Assembly: GCA_021151805.1 (NCBI GenBank)
Contig: JAGKWN010000004.1
Coordinates: forward strand, 14,657-78,656
Direction: 5' to 3'
DNA: 64,000 nt
From: Cytophagaceae bacterium
Lineage (GTDB): Bacteria; Bacteroidota; Bacteroidia; Cytophagales; Cytophagaceae
Below, piece after piece: positions 25,705 through 35,062 of the stretch; within the stretch, counting starts at the first letter, position 1; every line of letters begins with the position of its first letter. The notes under the pieces were generated by a model. It made no database searches. It saw nothing but the letters and a program-made list of their open reading frames with translations, and was not told the origin of the DNA. A program made the translations under genes and the position numbers.

Positions 25705-26031
25705 GTATGTGATGTAAAAGATACGTGTCAGACGGAGTGATTACAGGTCTGAAGAATAGATTTTAATGGATTAAATATACATTTTTTGAAGGAATTGGCA
25801 TTTTAAAACAGATGCAGTTTTGGTAAAAAAAGATGTTGGAATTGTAATTCGTTTTGATTGAGAGCTTTTAAGCGAGTTTTCATGCCAGAATGTTGATATT
25901 TTCCTTAAAAATGAAGACTGATATAGACTTTTCAATTTTCCTATTAACCAAAATGAATATATATTTGTAAGATTTGGCATTTTTAGTTTATTGGAACTAA
26001 ACCAGTCATAGCATTAGAAAAATAAAGAACT
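25705..26031. other. Intergenic region of 327 bp upstream of pyrH
   Basis: No supported coding frame is present. The stretch divides two divergent genes and should contain both promoters. The only recognisable element is the TAnnTTTG box at 25960-25967 for pyrH. It is AT-rich, and no hairpin of note was seen. Confidence 0.5.
25960..25967 (+). promoter_or_regulatory. Probable -7 promoter box for pyrH-frr
   Basis: The sequence tatatttg matches TAnnTTTG. Transcription would begin near 25974, leaving a leader of about 58 bases before the pyrH ATG. No TTG was found at the expected -33 position, so the match is partial. Confidence 0.45.
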
Positions 26032-26739
26032 ATGAAATATAAACGTATACTCTTGAAATTGAGCGGTGAAGCATTGATGGGCGAACAGAAGTATGGTATT
26101 GACAGCCAGGTTCTTATTCGTTATGCAAATGAAATCAAAGCCATTGCGGATAAAGGAGTAGAGATTACTATTGTTGTTGGCGGTGGAAATATTTACAGAG
26201 GTATTGAAGCAGCAGCAACAGGGATTGACCGTGTACAGGGCGATTACATGGGTATGCTTGCAACCGTGATCAACTGCATGGCTTTACAAAGCGCGCTTGA
26301 AAATATTGGCCTGGATACACGATTGATGTCGGGTATTAAAATTGAACAGGTTTGTGAATCATTCATCCGCAGGCGTGCGATCCGCCACCTGGAAAAAGGA
26401 CGTATCGTTATGTTCGGTGCCGGTACCGGTAACCCGTACTTCACAACCGACACAGCTGCCAGCTTACGTGCCATTGAGATCGAAGCGGAAGTAGTATTGA
26501 AAGGTACACGTGTAGATGGTGTTTATACAGCTGATCCGGAAAAAGATCCTACGGCAACACGTTATTCAAACATCTCATTTGACGAGGCATATGCGAAAGG
26601 CTTGAATATTATGGATATGACAGCGTTTACATTATGCAAAGAGAATAATCTGCCAATCATCATCTTTGATATGAACAGACCTGGTAACTTATTGAAAGTG
26701 CTGGAAGGCGATAGCGTAGGAACATTAGTAAGCTTATAA
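26032..26739 (+). CDS. pyrH: UMP kinase
   Basis: A 235-residue protein of standard length. It phosphorylates UMP to UDP with ATP in pyrimidine nucleotide synthesis and forms hexamers in the cytoplasm. Supporting segments are the start M-K-Y-K-R-I-L-L-K-L-S-G-E-A-L-M-G, the glycine-rich I-V-V-G-G-G-N-I-Y-R-G, D-Y-M-G-M-L-A-T-V-I-N, GAGTGNPYFTTDTAASLRA with the UMP-binding T-D-T, and V-D-G-V-Y-T-A-D-P. It is followed after 32 bp by frr, the conserved bacterial gene pair. The leader has a TAnnTTTG box. Confidence 0.97.
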   Translation: MKYKRILLKLSGEALMGEQKYGIDSQVLIRYANEIKAIADKGVEITIVVGGGNIYRGIEAAATGIDRVQGDYMGMLATVINCMALQSALENIGLDTRLMSGIKIEQVCESFIRRRAIRHLEKGRIVMFGAGTGNPYFTTDTAASLRAIEIEAEVVLKGTRVDGVYTADPEKDPTATRYSNISFDEAYAKGLNIMDMTAFTLCKENNLPIIIFDMNRPGNLLKVLEGDSVGTLVSL

Positions 26740-26771
26740 GAATAACAGATCATTATAAAAGTATTTCAATT

Positions 26772-27332
26772 ATGGAAGAAATTAATTTATACTTAGACGA
26801 CGCAAAGGATAGCATGCAAAAGGCTATCAAACATACAGAGCTTGAGTTATCAAAGATCCGTGCCGGTAAGGCTTCGCCAAACATGTTTGATGGATTGATG
26901 GTTGAATACTATGGTGCTTCAACGCCATTGGCTCAGGTAGCTACAGTTTCAGTTCCTGAACCGCGTTCGATAACGATCAAGGCATACGAAAAATCAATGG
27001 TAACCACGATTGAAAAAGCGATCCGTGATTCAAATATGGGTTTCAACCCGCAGAATGATGGTGATCTGATCCGAATCAACATTCCGCCGCTTACAGAAGA
27101 GAGACGCAGAGACCTGGTAAAACAAACCAAGGCAGAAGGCGAAAGCGGTAAAGTACGTATACGTAAAATCCGTCAGGAAACAAATGACGAATTGAAAAAA
27201 TTACTGAAAGACGGTGCTTCTGAAGATGAAGTAAAAAAAGCAGAAGAAGTTGTTCAGGCCTTAACCAACGATACTACTGCAAAGCTTGAAGCATTGGTTG
27301 CTGCAAAAGAAAAAGAATTGATGACGGTATAA
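26772..27332 (+). CDS. frr: Ribosome recycling factor
   Basis: A 186-residue protein matching the usual length of about 185. With EF-G it splits the post-termination ribosome. Diagnostic segments are S-K-I-R-A-G-K-A-S-P-N-M-F-D, Y-Y-G-A-S-T-P-L-A-Q-V-A, I-R-I-N-I-P-P-L-T-E-E-R-R-R and VRIRKIRQETNDELKKLLKD. It is the second gene of the pyrH-frr pair. A terminator-like hairpin follows 24 bp after the stop. Confidence 0.97.
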   Translation: MEEINLYLDDAKDSMQKAIKHTELELSKIRAGKASPNMFDGLMVEYYGASTPLAQVATVSVPEPRSITIKAYEKSMVTTIEKAIRDSNMGFNPQNDGDLIRINIPPLTEERRRDLVKQTKAEGESGKVRIRKIRQETNDELKKLLKDGASEDEVKKAEEVVQALTNDTTAKLEALVAAKEKELMTV

Positions 27333-27356
27333 GTTGTCTTCGAAATAGATATATTG

Positions 27357-27390
27357 AAAGCGCATTCTGAATTTCAGCATGCGCTTTTTT
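27357..27390 (+). terminator. Rho-independent terminator after frr
   Basis: Arms aaagcgcat and atgcgcttt form a perfect 9 bp stem around a 13-base loop, followed by a run of T. It marks the end of the pyrH-frr transcript. Confidence 0.85.
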
Positions 27391-27440
27391 ATTTAGATGG
27401 AATAATAAAATTAATGATCACACATTATTAACTAGTAAGC

Positions 27441-27794
27441 ATGAAAAATATTCAGATTTTGAAATTGGAAAACTATGCTGATGCAGAAAGGTATGAATCT
27501 GTAGAAGCCGGTATTTACAAGGATTTGACAGATGCTGAAAGAACAAACCATAGACTTGCAATATCTTTTGAATTGGAAGATGGAGAAAATACGCAGTATC
27601 CGTTGGAAGACATTTTAGATAAATACCGTATCCATGTTACAGAATTTATAAAAGAAGATGGTCCTCTGATAGAGCTTGAACTGGCCGGTCCTCAGGAAAA
27701 TCTTCGCCTTGCCGCAGGTATTATTGGTAAGCGGGTTTACAATAAAGACGTTGTTGAAGACGGAAAAAACTATGTAAGCTTAGTGATTGAATAA
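27441..27794 (+). CDS. Small acidic soluble protein of unknown function
   Basis: A 117-residue protein with no signal peptide or membrane segment, predicted cytoplasmic. It is acidic and begins M-K-N-I-Q-I-L-K-L-E-N-Y. Further on it has ISFELEDGENTQYPLEDILD and LELAGPQENLRLAAGIIGKR and ends with K-N-Y-V-S-L-V-I-E. No known family was recognised. It lies after the frr terminator, so it probably has its own promoter, and a REP-like palindrome follows it. The frame is real by codon pattern and composition, but nothing indicates a function. Confidence 0.7.
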   Translation: MKNIQILKLENYADAERYESVEAGIYKDLTDAERTNHRLAISFELEDGENTQYPLEDILDKYRIHVTEFIKEDGPLIELELAGPQENLRLAAGIIGKRVYNKDVVEDGKNYVSLVIE

Positions 27795-27813
27795 CGATAC
27801 AGTTTGAATTTTT

Positions 27814-27895
27814 CTTAGCGTTCTTTGCGTCTTTGTGGTTAAGCTGAGATTCTTTGTTTAACCGCAAAGGCGCAAAGCACGAGAAGTCTCAGCTT
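27814..27895. repeat. REP-like element with two nested inverted repeats
   Basis: Arms ctttgcgtctttgtggttaa (27823-27842) and ttaaccgcaaaggcgcaaag (27858-27877) pair imperfectly over 20 bp. Overlapping them, aagctgaga (27841-27849) pairs with tctcagctt (27887-27895). The two stems share bases and so are mutually exclusive folds. Similar 'tttgcg...tttgtggtta' motifs are familiar as dispersed intergenic repeats in Bacteroidota. It lies between two convergent genes and may also terminate transcription. Confidence 0.7.
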
Positions 27896-27903
27896 GAATT
27901 AAA

Positions 27904-28410
27904 TTATTTCCGATAAACGTTTATAATACCGCTAACCCAAATGGTATCGGCAGGAGGATTGGGATTGTAAAAAGATTCTCTGGTGAATTGTACATTATTT
28001 AATGTGAACTTCATAAATTTTGCTCCGCCATTACCCAAAATATCTGAGCCGAATTTAGTTTCAATATTTACATTACCTCTTGTTGCTGTCCAATCACCCG
28101 ATACGGTATTGCTAAGAAACATATTTATATTGTTGAGATATATAGGTGATGTAAAGGTTATATGGTCAGGCGCGTAACTGAACTGGCCAATGCCTATGCG
28201 GTAGTCGCCAGAAGGTGTTGATGCAGAAACATCAAATGAAGGGTCAAAAGAGCCTGAAATGCTTGTATTAGTTAACGCCTGGGTAACGGTTGTCTTTCCG
28301 TTTTGATCAACAATAACTAATATATTATTTTCCGGTTTATCGTCTTCTTTTCTGCAGCTGGTTAAAATGGATAGAGATAAAACAATTGAATAGAATAAAA
28401 TTTTGTTCAT
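27904..28410 (-). CDS. Lipoprotein of unknown function
   Basis: A 168-residue protein with a clean lipoprotein signal (M-N-K-I-L-F-Y-S-I-V-L-S-L-S-I-L-T-S-C, then R-K-E-D-D-K-P-E). The mature part is polar, rich in N, T, S, G and aromatic residues, and probably all-beta, with Y-R-I-G-I-G-Q-F-S-Y-A-P-D-H-I-T-F and VSGDWTATRGNVNIETKFG. The acidic residues right after the C-R-K could act as a surface-export signal, but that is inference. No family was recognised. It stands alone between a REP-like repeat and the divergent alpha-2-macroglobulin gene. Confidence 0.72.
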   Translation of the reverse strand: MNKILFYSIVLSLSILTSCRKEDDKPENNILVIVDQNGKTTVTQALTNTSISGSFDPSFDVSASTPSGDYRIGIGQFSYAPDHITFTSPIYLNNINMFLSNTVSGDWTATRGNVNIETKFGSDILGNGGAKFMKFTLNNVQFTRESFYNPNPPADTIWVSGIINVYRK

Positions 28411-28621
28411 AGTTTAAGTGTTGGTATTCTTATGACAAGTAAGATTAAAGAATCCCCTATACAGGTTTAATCAATTTCAAGATTCTTTGGTTTTGTCACA
28501 AAGTGCGAAGAACACCAATCCTCCAGTACCCATTACCTTAATTTATTCTTCCTTTTTTGTTCCCCTGAGATTACTTTTTTACATTTAACTGTATACATCC
28601 ATGCATGTTAATCCCCATTTT

Positions 28622-31600
28622 ATGTTTCGATTTTTGATTCCGTTTTTATTGCTTTTTGTTTCTGTTTTTTCATTTGCCCAGCAAACGAAAATAAAAGCCA
28701 CGAAGCCACCATACAGATACATTTATGCCGTTACCCGCGAACAAGCCTGGAAGATCAGTGCCGGCCAATACAGGGAAGTATATACAAAAGATTTTCTAAG
28801 CAAGCCGATTGATAGTTTAGCCCTATTTGACAAGGTTCCCGCGAAGTATGAAACCGGCAGGTATGTATTATTATATCCGGATGAAAAATATGTGCGCGCA
28901 AATTTCATCAGCAGTGATAAACATACGGCCTATATCATTGAAACACCGGACGGGATTGGTGTCGCGGTAAAAAATGTCGCACACCTGTCGTTGCAGGAGC
29001 TGCAGTTTTATAACGGTGAAACAAAGATTCAGCTTCAGCATAATGGGTATTATTATGTGATTCCGCGCGAACTATATAATAAGCGGCTGATGATCGAATA
29101 CAAGGAAGAATTGTTCTTTGTAGAAGTCCCCAAGACCGTTGATAAAACACAACACAGCAAGCGTCTATACCAGCGCAAAGGTGAAAGAGGTTTTATACTG
29201 ACCGATAAATCCAAATATCACATTGGCGATACGGTATTCATGAAAGGATATTTTTCCCGGTCTTTGTTGCCTAAAAAAACAAAAATTAAAATAGGGTATA
29301 CTAAGAATTACCGTTTTCAAAAGGTATTTGAAAAGAAGATTGAAAAAGATGCATACGGCAGTTATGTATGCTACTTTGTACTGCCCGATACATTACCAAT
29401 AGATCGACAATATCAAATTTATATTGACCAGAAAAGCAGGGCAAGAATTACGTATTTCAATATTGAAGATTATAAACTGGATGATTTTTTACTGGATGCA
29501 GATGTTGATTTTGACGAAAAATATCAGGACTCGCTGACGATTACGTTGCAATGCAAAACACCACAGGGAGATCCGCTCAGCGGTGGATATATTTATCTCA
29601 ACATTGAACCCACTTCCATCCGGCTTACTGGTGCAGAAAAATTATATGTGCCTTACTGGAAAATTAGAGACAGCATTCAGGCGCATGGACATACAGCTTA
29701 TATCTATAAAACCAAAATGCCCGAATTGCCATATGGTAAGTATGAAATGGATCTTACAGTACGGGTAAGCAATAACGGATTAACTGAAGAAATAAAAAAG
29801 GAGTTTGAATATGTATATAAACCTGTTGTAATGACCCATGTTTTGAAAGGTCATGTAATAGAGTTTAATCCGTATGCTACACCTTCTTCCCCTACATCAG
29901 GTTTGGCAATGTACGGTTATGGTTATTATGAAAAAGACACTTTGCCGGTTTCTTTTCCTTACGTGGTAGATCTGCAGTACCAAAAAATACCGCGGGCTTT
30001 TCAGGTTGGACATACGCACATCGAAGTGGATATCGAAAAGATATCGGATGAACCGCTTGATATATCCTACGCGGTCCAACAAAATGCAATTAATGTTCAA
30101 ATAAGCAATCCGTTTCAATTGCCTTTGTCTGTAAAAAATGATGGTGGCAAATACTTATTCCAGAAAGATGATGCTGAATTATCATTTAGGATTCCCCTGG
30201 AAAAAAATCAACTGCTGTATTGCGAATATTTATTTCAGGGAGAATATTTTCAGAAACGTTTATTGATCAGTCCGGATTACAAATCCTTGATCATTGATGC
30301 AACAATGCCGGATACGATACAGCCAGGAGAGGCTTTAAAAGCAAGTGTACATGTAAGTGACGTGAATAATAAACCACTTCGTGGAGTAAACCTTACAGCA
30401 TTGGCGGTTGACAGCCGGTTAGGGCATTCACAAATTCCGGGGCAGCATGAACTGATTTCGTATGATTATGACATGCTTGCAGAGCAGCATACTGAAACAT
30501 ATGCAGATATCAGTGTTACCACAGGTGATACAGCGATTCTTAAAAATGTATATGACGCGTATTATCGTTTTTTACATAAAGATAGTATCAATTATTTCCT
30601 TATTCCTGAATCTGTAGATTCGCTGACAGAGGCTTTTATCTATGTACAAAAGAAAGATATCAGTATTCGTCCCGGTTATGTATTTGAAGATGATAAACCC
30701 GTGTATTGGTCGGATAATGGAGAGGCATCCGTACAATCCTTTTATACTACACCCGGTTATCACTCTTATGAAATCCGTTTGCCGAATGAAACAATCTATA
30801 TGGATAGTATTTATGTGTATGATGGGTTTAAAAACAATATTCTCATACCCATTGATCGTATTTCAAAAAATAAATTCCGCAGACAATCCCGACCGAAACG
30901 CCTGACGGAAGAGGAGATTGAAACATTGTATCCGTATGTATATATAATAAAGACCGGTGATAAATTTGATCTTATCACAAAAACGAATTTTTATTCGGAT
31001 GTTCCTTCAAATACAAACATCATCAATGCAGATGCGAACCTGTATGTGATCAATAATCTTACAGATAGTGTAATTGTTCATCCCGCAGATTCTGCTTTTG
31101 ATAAAAAAGAATATAATTATCTGAAACGCCAGCGTTTTGTAAATCTTTCCAGGTACCAGGCCAGCATTGATATGAGTGAATTGAAGGCTCTTGAACGGCC
31201 CGTATATGTGTTGAAAAATGAATCTTGTGATTTTAATAATAGCACGGTTGGCCTACATAAACCTAAGATGTATGCTGATTTATATGTACGGTATTATTTC
31301 AAGTATGCAACAGTTATAAAACTACTTAATCATACAGGCGGTCTTGTTGCTGTTGATTCAAACCGGAGCAGTTATTACTTGTACGTTGACTATTCAAAAT
31401 TTAACATTGCAGCTGCAGGTGCATACAGGCTTCAGTTTTTCAATGCAAAGGGAGAGTTGATACAGGAACAAGCTGTACAAATTGATAGCGCAGGATATTA
31501 TTTTACAGAAATAATCAGTGACGGTTGTGTGCAGCAAATAAAAGAAAAAGTGGCTGCGGATCTTTATTCAGATCAAACGTTAAATTATCCGGCTACTACA

Positions 31601-34198
31601 ATGTTTTACAGGACAAAATATTCCGATTCGTATTACAGCAGAAAGCGTAGAAGATATACGAGAAGCTTTTACTGGAGTGTGTATGGAGGATTCAATGCCA
31701 TGAATACACAGTCGCAAGGATTAAGTACAGGGTATCAGCTTGGAGCAGCGATTGGCAAACAGCTGAGCAGGAAATTGCGTGGGGAAATTCGTTTCAGTTA
31801 TGGTGAAACAGCATTGTCAGCATCACAGCCTTATCAATATCCATATGCGAAAATAGGTTTAATGGGCTGGTATTCTTTAACACACATAGGATATGATTTT
31901 AATTTGTCAGTTGGATCAGGTATCGGCGGTCAGCAACGCTTGGATGTGTCGGGTAAGAACCGCGCTGCTTCCATACCGGTTGGTGTAATGTTAACGTATT
32001 CCCGCATGCCCTATGCAGAAAGTGCAGGCCTGGAGGTATTATGGAATAAGGCAATTACAGGGAGTGATTATTCCTATTTAAACCAGGGTGTATGGGAAGT
32101 GAACCTCCGTGTTAATTTCAGATTAGGTGGGCGCAGAAGTGTTTGTTGCCCTTCCAGTTTCTGGGGACCGGGGGATAATATCAGCGTTCGTAATTATTCG
32201 ACTTCAACAGGTTTGGCTAATAATGATTACCAGGGAATATCACATGGTTTAATGGATGATGCTTCTTATGAAGAAGTTGTAGTCGTTGGAAGTTACAGTA
32301 AACAAATGGTAGGTCGGACAGATTCGACAGCAACTGTTGAACCATCTGAAAATGTTACTTACGAACAGGTGCGATCAAACTTTTATGACCGTGCCTATTG
32401 GATGCCATCTTTCACAACAGATGAAAACGGCAATGCGACATTCCGCGCAAGCTATCCGGATGCATTGACACACTGGGATAATTATATCATTGCATATAAT
32501 AAAAAACGTCAGTCAAATGTAACGCTGATTCAAAATACTACTTACCTGAATAATTATGTGCAGCTGTATGTACCGCGGTTTGTCATTGCCGGCGACAGCT
32601 CAAGTGCCAGCTATCATGTACAATCGGATAAGCCATTCACGGTTAAAAATAGCGTTGACAATGTTGCAACCGCAGAATCAACTGTTGTTGATGGTAATTA
32701 TTCTTTCTATGTGACAGAGCAGGCAGATACGGTAAACTGTAAATCGGTATTGCTGGTCGATGCCAAACAGGTGGATGGTGAACAGCACTTTATACCAGTA
32801 TATCGGGCAGGTAATGAAACGTACACAGGCATGTATAAATATCTGGTTGGTGATACACTGTTGAATATAATGAAAGCAGATTCTGTGTTGGAAACAAAGA
32901 TCTATGTTTCCAATAGTCTGCAGGATCTGGTGCGTATGCAATATCAGCAACTGATGGACTACAAGTATGCATGTAATGAGCAAACGGCCAGTAAACTGAT
33001 TGGTTCTATCGCAGGCAAGCAGTTGAATGGTTCGTATGGAGGGAAAAATCCGCAACGTTTTTACAGCAAATTGAAATCGAACATCAATGTGGATGATTTG
33101 TATGGTTGGTGGGGCGGCGGAAGATCAAGCATGTCAATTTCGGCTTATGTATTGTATGCCATGCAGCAGTATTATAAAAATGCCGGCATTAATCAGGAGA
33201 ACGTTTATGTGAAATTGGAAAAAAGTTTACGTGAATCAGCAGTTCATGATAAAGTTAGTTATTTTACTTATTGGATGATGCAGGAATCAAAATTATCAAT
33301 GGATGGTATTTTGCTGAAATCTGTTGAACCTAAGAACTATCAGGAAGAAATTCTGCAGCTACGCATACGTCAACTGCAGGGCGATACGATTACGCGGGCA
33401 GAAATTACAAAATATGTAGAGAAAACAATTTTAGGTAATACGACTTTAAATGCGGCAACACGATATGAAGCAGCCTGGTATGAGCACGAAGCACTGTATC
33501 TGATTGTGCTGCATAGAATGGCGAAAAAAGATTTTCCGGATCTTGCCGCACAGATCCGCCAGGGATTGGTAGAGAAAGGTTGTTTGTCAGCGTATACGCC
33601 AACGTATGTAAAGGCATTATTTATTCAGGAGTTTACTGATTTTAATATGGAACAAAAGAGTGCTGCTGTTGTGTCCTTTGATAATGTTACTGTTTCCGGA
33701 TTTCCTTATACAAAAACGATTCAGGATAATGCCAGTCATACAGTGAAAATAGACGATGCTGCCGGTATCTATGTTGTTAAGAGTGATAAGCAGATCCGCA
33801 CAACAGCAATGAAACATGCCGGACTGGATATTGAATATTTCTTTGAGAGAGACGGACAGAAAATTACTACGCTGCAATCAGGTACTGTTGTTGAACAAGT
33901 CGTACAGTTGAATGTTGCCGTGAACTGTTCGTATGTAATGGTTGAAATACCGATAGCTGCAGGCTGTATACTGGAAGATGTGATCACGTCTAATCCCGGA
34001 TTGCTCAGCCATAGTGAAACGTTCCGTGATAAAATCATCCTGTATTTTACAGACCTTCCTCAAGGTTCGTACACATTCAAGCTTCGTCAGAAAGTATTAT
34101 TTAAAGGGAATTATCAGTTGAATCCTTGTTCTGTGAACTTGATGTACTTCCCGATGATACAAACGCAGACAGCGGTACGTAGAATGAAGGTGAATTGA
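28622..34198 (+). CDS. Giant alpha-2-macroglobulin-like protein with thioester motif and inserted beta-barrel-like segment
   Basis: 1858 residues from the ATG at 28622. That start is chosen over an ATG at 28601 because it opens the signal peptide M-F-R-F-L-I-P-F-L-L-L-F-V-S-V-F-S-F-A-Q. The first 1000 residues look like consecutive macroglobulin-type beta domains (for example Y-H-I-G-D-T-V-F-M-K-G-Y). The A2M core contains Y-W-M-P-S-F-T-T-D-E-N-G-N-A-T-F near 1260. The thioester motif C-N-E-Q is at 1451-1454 within the helical domain, and the receptor-like end domain follows. Between them, about 1010-1176, lies a glycine- and aromatic-rich alternating segment (F-Y-W-S-V-Y-G-G-F-N, YQLGAAIGKQLSRKLRGEIR, IGLMGWYSLTHIGYDFNLSV) resembling a small outer-membrane beta-barrel. 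Near 1216 sits E-E-V-V-V-V-G-S-Y-S-K. Bacterial homologues trap proteases; here envelope defence is inferred. Confidence 0.85.
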   Translation: MFRFLIPFLLLFVSVFSFAQQTKIKATKPPYRYIYAVTREQAWKISAGQYREVYTKDFLSKPIDSLALFDKVPAKYETGRYVLLYPDEKYVRANFISSDKHTAYIIETPDGIGVAVKNVAHLSLQELQFYNGETKIQLQHNGYYYVIPRELYNKRLMIEYKEELFFVEVPKTVDKTQHSKRLYQRKGERGFILTDKSKYHIGDTVFMKGYFSRSLLPKKTKIKIGYTKNYRFQKVFEKKIEKDAYGSYVCYFVLPDTLPIDRQYQIYIDQKSRARITYFNIEDYKLDDFLLDADVDFDEKYQDSLTITLQCKTPQGDPLSGGYIYLNIEPTSIRLTGAEKLYVPYWKIRDSIQAHGHTAYIYKTKMPELPYGKYEMDLTVRVSNNGLTEEIKKEFEYVYKPVVMTHVLKGHVIEFNPYATPSSPTSGLAMYGYGYYEKDTLPVSFPYVVDLQYQKIPRAFQVGHTHIEVDIEKISDEPLDISYAVQQNAINVQISNPFQLPLSVKNDGGKYLFQKDDAELSFRIPLEKNQLLYCEYLFQGEYFQKRLLISPDYKSLIIDATMPDTIQPGEALKASVHVSDVNNKPLRGVNLTALAVDSRLGHSQIPGQHELISYDYDMLAEQHTETYADISVTTGDTAILKNVYDAYYRFLHKDSINYFLIPESVDSLTEAFIYVQKKDISIRPGYVFEDDKPVYWSDNGEASVQSFYTTPGYHSYEIRLPNETIYMDSIYVYDGFKNNILIPIDRISKNKFRRQSRPKRLTEEEIETLYPYVYIIKTGDKFDLITKTNFYSDVPSNTNIINADANLYVINNLTDSVIVHPADSAFDKKEYNYLKRQRFVNLSRYQASIDMSELKALERPVYVLKNESCDFNNSTVGLHKPKMYADLYVRYYFKYATVIKLLNHTGGLVAVDSNRSSYYLYVDYSKFNIAAAGAYRLQFFNAKGELIQEQAVQIDSAGYYFTEIISDGCVQQIKEKVAADLYSDQTLNYPATTMFYRTKYSDSYYSRKRRRYTRSFYWSVYGGFNAMNTQSQGLSTGYQLGAAIGKQLSRKLRGEIRFSYGETALSASQPYQYPYAKIGLMGWYSLTHIGYDFNLSVGSGIGGQQRLDVSGKNRAASIPVGVMLTYSRMPYAESAGLEVLWNKAITGSDYSYLNQGVWEVNLRVNFRLGGRRSVCCPSSFWGPGDNISVRNYSTSTGLANNDYQGISHGLMDDASYEEVVVVGSYSKQMVGRTDSTATVEPSENVTYEQVRSNFYDRAYWMPSFTTDENGNATFRASYPDALTHWDNYIIAYNKKRQSNVTLIQNTTYLNNYVQLYVPRFVIAGDSSSASYHVQSDKPFTVKNSVDNVATAESTVVDGNYSFYVTEQADTVNCKSVLLVDAKQVDGEQHFIPVYRAGNETYTGMYKYLVGDTLLNIMKADSVLETKIYVSNSLQDLVRMQYQQLMDYKYACNEQTASKLIGSIAGKQLNGSYGGKNPQRFYSKLKSNINVDDLYGWWGGGRSSMSISAYVLYAMQQYYKNAGINQENVYVKLEKSLRESAVHDKVSYFTYWMMQESKLSMDGILLKSVEPKNYQEEILQLRIRQLQGDTITRAEITKYVEKTILGNTTLNAATRYEAAWYEHEALYLIVLHRMAKKDFPDLAAQIRQGLVEKGCLSAYTPTYVKALFIQEFTDFNMEQKSAAVVSFDNVTVSGFPYTKTIQDNASHTVKIDDAAGIYVVKSDKQIRTTAMKHAGLDIEYFFERDGQKITTLQSGTVVEQVVQLNVAVNCSYVMVEIPIAAGCILEDVITSNPGLLSHSETFRDKIILYFTDLPQGSYTFKLRQKVLFKGNYQLNPCSVNLMYFPMIQTQTAVRRMKVN

Positions 34199-34292
34199 TG
34201 TGGAATATGTGGGAACCATATTATTAGCAGATCTTAGAAAATGGTTTTATAATACGATCGATGAAAAAAATGTTAGCATATTTTCTGATAAG

Positions 34293-34754
34293 ATGAATAA
34301 AATAATAATTGTTATTATTTGTATTGTAAACTCTACCTGGGCTTATGCGCAGGATACCATTCAGCTTACTGGCCGCAAGACTGTACAGGGTTTTAGCTAT
34401 TTTGTTGATGAAAATCAACATCACATAGGTGTATCAAAAGATGTTGAAAATGGGTTATATAATTTATTTTATGACAAACTGCTCGTCGGGAGAATAAATA
34501 AACTATCAGACAAAGAGTGTTTAATTTATTATGTTTCAGATTCAATCGTTGAGGCAATTGAGTATAGGCCTTACTTTAAAATTAAGCTGAAATTAACAGG
34601 TCAGGTTTATCAAATAACTTCAATGGAACTATACAAAAAAAATATAGATCTTGGTTTTGATTTAAGATCCGAATATTGCTATATAAAAGTTTACGATAAA
34701 AAGCATAAAAAGACAACTGAGCTTATGAATATGCTCCCGCTGAGATGTTGGTGA
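34293..34754 (+). CDS. Small secreted protein of unknown function
   Basis: 153 residues from the ATG at 34293. The frame is open back to a GTG at 34200, but the internal ATG gives an obvious signal peptide (MNKIIIVIICIVNSTWAYAQ) and is preferred. The mature part starts D-T-I-Q-L-T-G-R-K-T-V-Q-G-F-S-Y-F and contains GLYNLFYDKLLVGRINKLSD and FKIKLKLTGQVYQITSMELY. It looks all-beta and periplasmic or secreted. It lies 94 bp after the macroglobulin gene on the same strand and could be a partner of it, though it resembles no family I know. Codon use is more AT-rich than in the large gene. Confidence 0.65.
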   Translation: MNKIIIVIICIVNSTWAYAQDTIQLTGRKTVQGFSYFVDENQHHIGVSKDVENGLYNLFYDKLLVGRINKLSDKECLIYYVSDSIVEAIEYRPYFKIKLKLTGQVYQITSMELYKKNIDLGFDLRSEYCYIKVYDKKHKKTTELMNMLPLRCW

Positions 34755-34811
34755 GATTGTCATCGCAGCTGTTTACGCATGATGCTGTTCATATTTGTAA
34801 TCCTACAATGT

Positions 34812-34944
34812 AGCTCTTCGGAATTTTCATTCACCGCGGCGAACCGAAGCCATAATGCGCCGCGGCGGAGGATTTGTAATCCTTATTAAATAAAGCGATT
34901 ACAAATCGCTTTTATCTACGTTCGGGATTATAGATCCCGAACAG
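34812..34944. repeat. Four-hairpin intergenic repeat element, copy 1 (variant)
   Basis: Successive stems: cttcgg...ccgaag enclosing a near-palindrome ttcaccgcggcgaa, then aggatttgtaatcct, gcgattacaaatcgc and ttcgggat...atcccgaa, closing with agctgc. Compared with the cleaner copy at 35590, the first stem carries a GC-rich insertion and another gcgccgcggcg follows it. The surrounding 308 bp between the secreted-protein gene and the DoxX gene hold no coding frame. Confidence 0.8.
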
Positions 34945-35062
34945 CTGCATCAGTGGATTTTCTCACCATGGTCTGTGGCACAAAGAACACGATAGGTGGG
35001 AGGTTGAATCAATAAAAGATTAGTAAATTTGAATAGCTTGATTGCTGTTGCAGCCTAATATA

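Noticed and set aside
34741..34812. tRNA or small structured RNA between the secreted-protein gene and the repeat
   Set aside because: No cloverleaf arms or T-loop sequence could be found; only the repeat element begins here.
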